From: Gadus chalcogrammus
Taxonomy: Eukaryota > Chordata > Actinopteri > Gadiformes > Gadidae
DNA length: 64,000 nucleotides
Assembly: GCF_026213295.1 (NCBI RefSeq)
Contig: NC_079414.1
Coordinates: 10,687,985-10,751,984 of the forward strand
Direction: 5' to 3'
The notes under the pieces are model-generated. The model was not told where the DNA came from and searched no databases. It was given only the letters and a program-made list of their open reading frames with translations. The position numbers and the translations under genes were made by a program. Positions 61,368 to 64,000 of the stretch are shown here, one piece after another (position 1 is the first letter of the stretch; each line of letters opens with the position of its first letter).

Positions 61368-64000
61368 CTGCGGGCAGAGGAGGGAAAACAGGGCCGTTAC
61401 CTCCCGTTCAGGGACCGTGGGGCGTGCACCAGGGGGGCCTTGACCCCCCCTCCCCCCCCAACACTTGGACAAACAGGAACACATCCCTGTAATTCTGCTC
61501 ACTTTGGAAGTCTGGGTTTGTCATACGAGTTAAAGTAGAAGAAAGATGAAAAGACATGGGAACGCAAAGCAGCGGACGGAACAGAGACATCAACACACCA
61601 AGGGCTTGCCAGCAAACTGCACTGAGCAATGGTCGCTTTGCTGCTGAACCAATTACTTCAGAATATGTAAAGATAACAAACATTGTCCCTGCAGCGACCA
61701 AGTGCTGATTAATTAAATGGATTCCAGGAGAAAGAATATAAATTACGTATACATTATGTATGTACAATAGGTAAAATCCTCCTTTTGTTTATTGGAAGTA
61801 TGCAATCGTTATTATAATACACAAACACCACATGGAAGTCATTGGTATACAGCCAAACCAACTCAAGCGAAGGAGTTGTTCACTGAAAAAGAGCGGTATG
61901 AATTGTCTGATGCACCGTGCAACATTTCAACAATTACATTAAACATTGAGGACCAAAAACCTTCACTAATTTCTACTACCCTTAAACACAAAGGCCACTT
62001 CCCTGTACGATCGATAAACGTTTCATTGCACAAGGAATTGTTCCTCTCGCCAGTAGGTCACTGGAAGATTGGGTTTAAACAACGCCTAAACGTGTCCACA
62101 CTGCTCTGGACTCATGATAAAAGCAAGAGAAACCCACTTACGCTTATGTGCTTAAATAAAGAGGAAAGAAACACAGCCAGCACCATGTAAGCTAGCACCA
62201 AGGTTTTAGATATCATGGGTTTGTAATTGTTACACATCTCAATGTCTCTGTGCTGGCAACGCTGTTCTCTAAAAGAGCAGGGGACACGTTGGCACAATGA
62301 CTTCTGCTTGTTAAGAAATAATTAAGGCTTTGCTTCATTGCCTCCTCTTCCCCCCCCCTCCTCCTCCCCCATTTCCCTCCTTCCCATCCTCTCTCTCCTC
62401 CCTTCCCTCCTCCTCTCTCCGTCACTCGACCTGTAGCCGCTTAGATCCTAATCCTAGCCCACCCCTCACACTTAGCGTCAGCGCTAAGCACTATTTACTC
62501 CACTGGCACCTGCTGTGGCATAAATTGAACAACCACCACATGCCTGCACCATGCTAATTGGGTGAACTGAAGAAGTGCAGTGTGAGAGGTGTGTATGACA
62601 TTACCAAATACTTGTGAGAAAGGTGCACTTGGCACTTGAACGCACTTAGCGGCCATTTACAGCAACCGGCTCGATAAGCCAATGGAATTAATGTTTATGA
62701 TGATGCATAACATGAGTATTAAATCCATTTAAAGGCATAAATCATTGTAGCCGAGTGCTATGGTTAGGATAAAATATCATAACGGAAAAACATTATTTAT
62801 GTTTTTAAATACAATTTCACCACATCGTAGTACAGCCTAGCTTCAAGGTCAACATTTCCACACAAAGCACAATGGATTATATATATATATATTATTATCA
62901 ATAGTATGAATTCAATGAAGACTAAGTGTTCAAAGAACTATGTTAACCATATAAATTAGCCCAGTGTGCAGCGTTAGCCCATATATGATCCAAGCCAGGG
63001 TATTTCAGCCTCATTTAAACCAGTTGCTTCATGGCTAACCTTAACCCTTAATGATCTGGTTTCATCCTAATGGCCTCTCAACACAACGGGCTGTGTGTCC
63101 AGCGCTCAGCTCAGCACAGTGAAGAAACAGGAAAAAAGAGAGACCACAATAGCATTGGGTTCTTGATAGGATTTCAAGCAAGCCATTTTGAAACTGAAAC
63201 TGAACATCTCACTCTGGAATGTTCCCAGTGTGGCAGCACAGCGATAAGTACACATGCATATGTAACACACAAATCGGTCAACATAAAAAAATGAAGTATT
63301 TCTCTTGTGTAAACAGCTTCAAAACAACCCACTTAGTGCAAACATATTTTTTATTTATTTATTTTATTTTGTGACACACAGTGAAACTCCCTGGTTGACA
63401 ATCAACGGACACAACTGTTGCTAGGTTACAGGCACAGTTATTTTGATGAGCGTTAAGAAACACAGCGGTATTATCCAAATTTGGTGCAACCAAAAAAATA
63501 TGCATGATCAGGCTGAACCAAACGGAGCAGAAACAAACAAATTACTTATTACTAGAAAGTTCCAAAGATACAGACACTACGAGAGAAGATATCAGGGAAT
63601 TGTAGTTTCTTGACTCAATACAATCATAGATAACACATGTAACTTAGTCTTCAGCTCTGAAAAGCATAAAGGGAGATTATCCCAGCAAAACAATTGTTGG
63701 TCCTATCCAAGGTTCCTTCATTCGCTTATACTCAAAACTTCCATCAAGGGCACTTAATAGGGAAGCCAAATTAATGGCTATATTTATTCAATTATCCATT
63801 CATTTTTCGACCCAAGCAGATGCAATAAACCACTCCACATTCAGTAATTTTCGGACTCTCTCCGAATAGACACTCGTAACAGAAATGAATGATGCATTTT
63901 GGCTCCCTTTGAATACGAACATACATCTTATGAGAGACACAATCTCCCTTCTTTGTAAACATATTTTCTCTACAGTGGAGACTGTATTAAAACAGATGTC
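61368..64000 (-). other. ctnna2 intron, partial
   Basis: The start of the next upstream intron, cut by the window end. It holds a C-rich stretch (61445-61460), a CT/CCTCC tract (62346-62425) and an (AT)n run (62877-62890). The sequence 62440-62770 has many homeobox-like ATTA motifs and no repeat character, so it could be a conserved non-coding element, but this cannot be shown from one sequence. Confidence 0.7.

Overview
The window is vertebrate DNA, almost certainly from a ray-finned (teleost) fish. It carries the 3' half of one gene, the alpha-N-catenin gene ctnna2, on the minus strand. I identified nine coding exons between 61367 and 3002. Together they give 457 residues plus a stop codon. 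All nine junctions that can be checked have GT/AG borders and compatible phases, and the protein ends in the alpha-catenin C-terminus (...EFKAMDSF then TAG). The block GRKEKGDPLN and the C-terminal REKPEE..TRVRRGSQKKHISP segment point to CTNNA2 rather than CTNNA1 or CTNNA3. The exons match roughly residues 355-906 of mammalian alpha-E-catenin: the end of M1, M2, M3, the phospho-linker and most of the actin-binding domain. The start codon, the beta-catenin-binding N domain and the vinculin-binding site must lie beyond 64000. No other protein-coding gene was recognised.

Layout from low to high coordinate, which is 3' to 5' for the gene: 1-3001 is the 3'UTR and downstream flank. 3002-8065 holds the actin-binding-domain exons and phospho-linker exon, interrupted by a 100-N assembly gap (6401-6500). 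About 96 conserved residues are missing between the exons at 7952 and 5372, so one or two exons probably fell into this gap. 10081-20561 holds four exons of the M2/M3 region. 20562-51533 is a 31-kb intron containing a degenerate non-LTR retrotransposon with a second LINE tail nested in it, a long foldback palindrome, MITE-like elements and a dimeric minisatellite. 51534-51686 and 61287-61367 are the two most upstream exons, and 61368-64000 is the start of another intron.

The window is unusually rich in simple repeats: many (CA/GT)n and (GA/CT)n tracts of about 50-200 bp, long polypurine blocks and at least eight minisatellites. Such density recalls codfish-type genomes, but that is only an inference. 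Several tandem repeats sit within about 20-40 nt of ctnna2 splice sites. The gene acts at cadherin junctions: alpha-N-catenin links beta-catenin/N-cadherin complexes to F-actin, mainly in neurons. I found no previously undescribed gene system. The observations most worth following are the exon loss at the gap, a local duplication around one exon whose second copy lacks the exon, repeats abutting splice sites, and the nested or foldback mobile elements.
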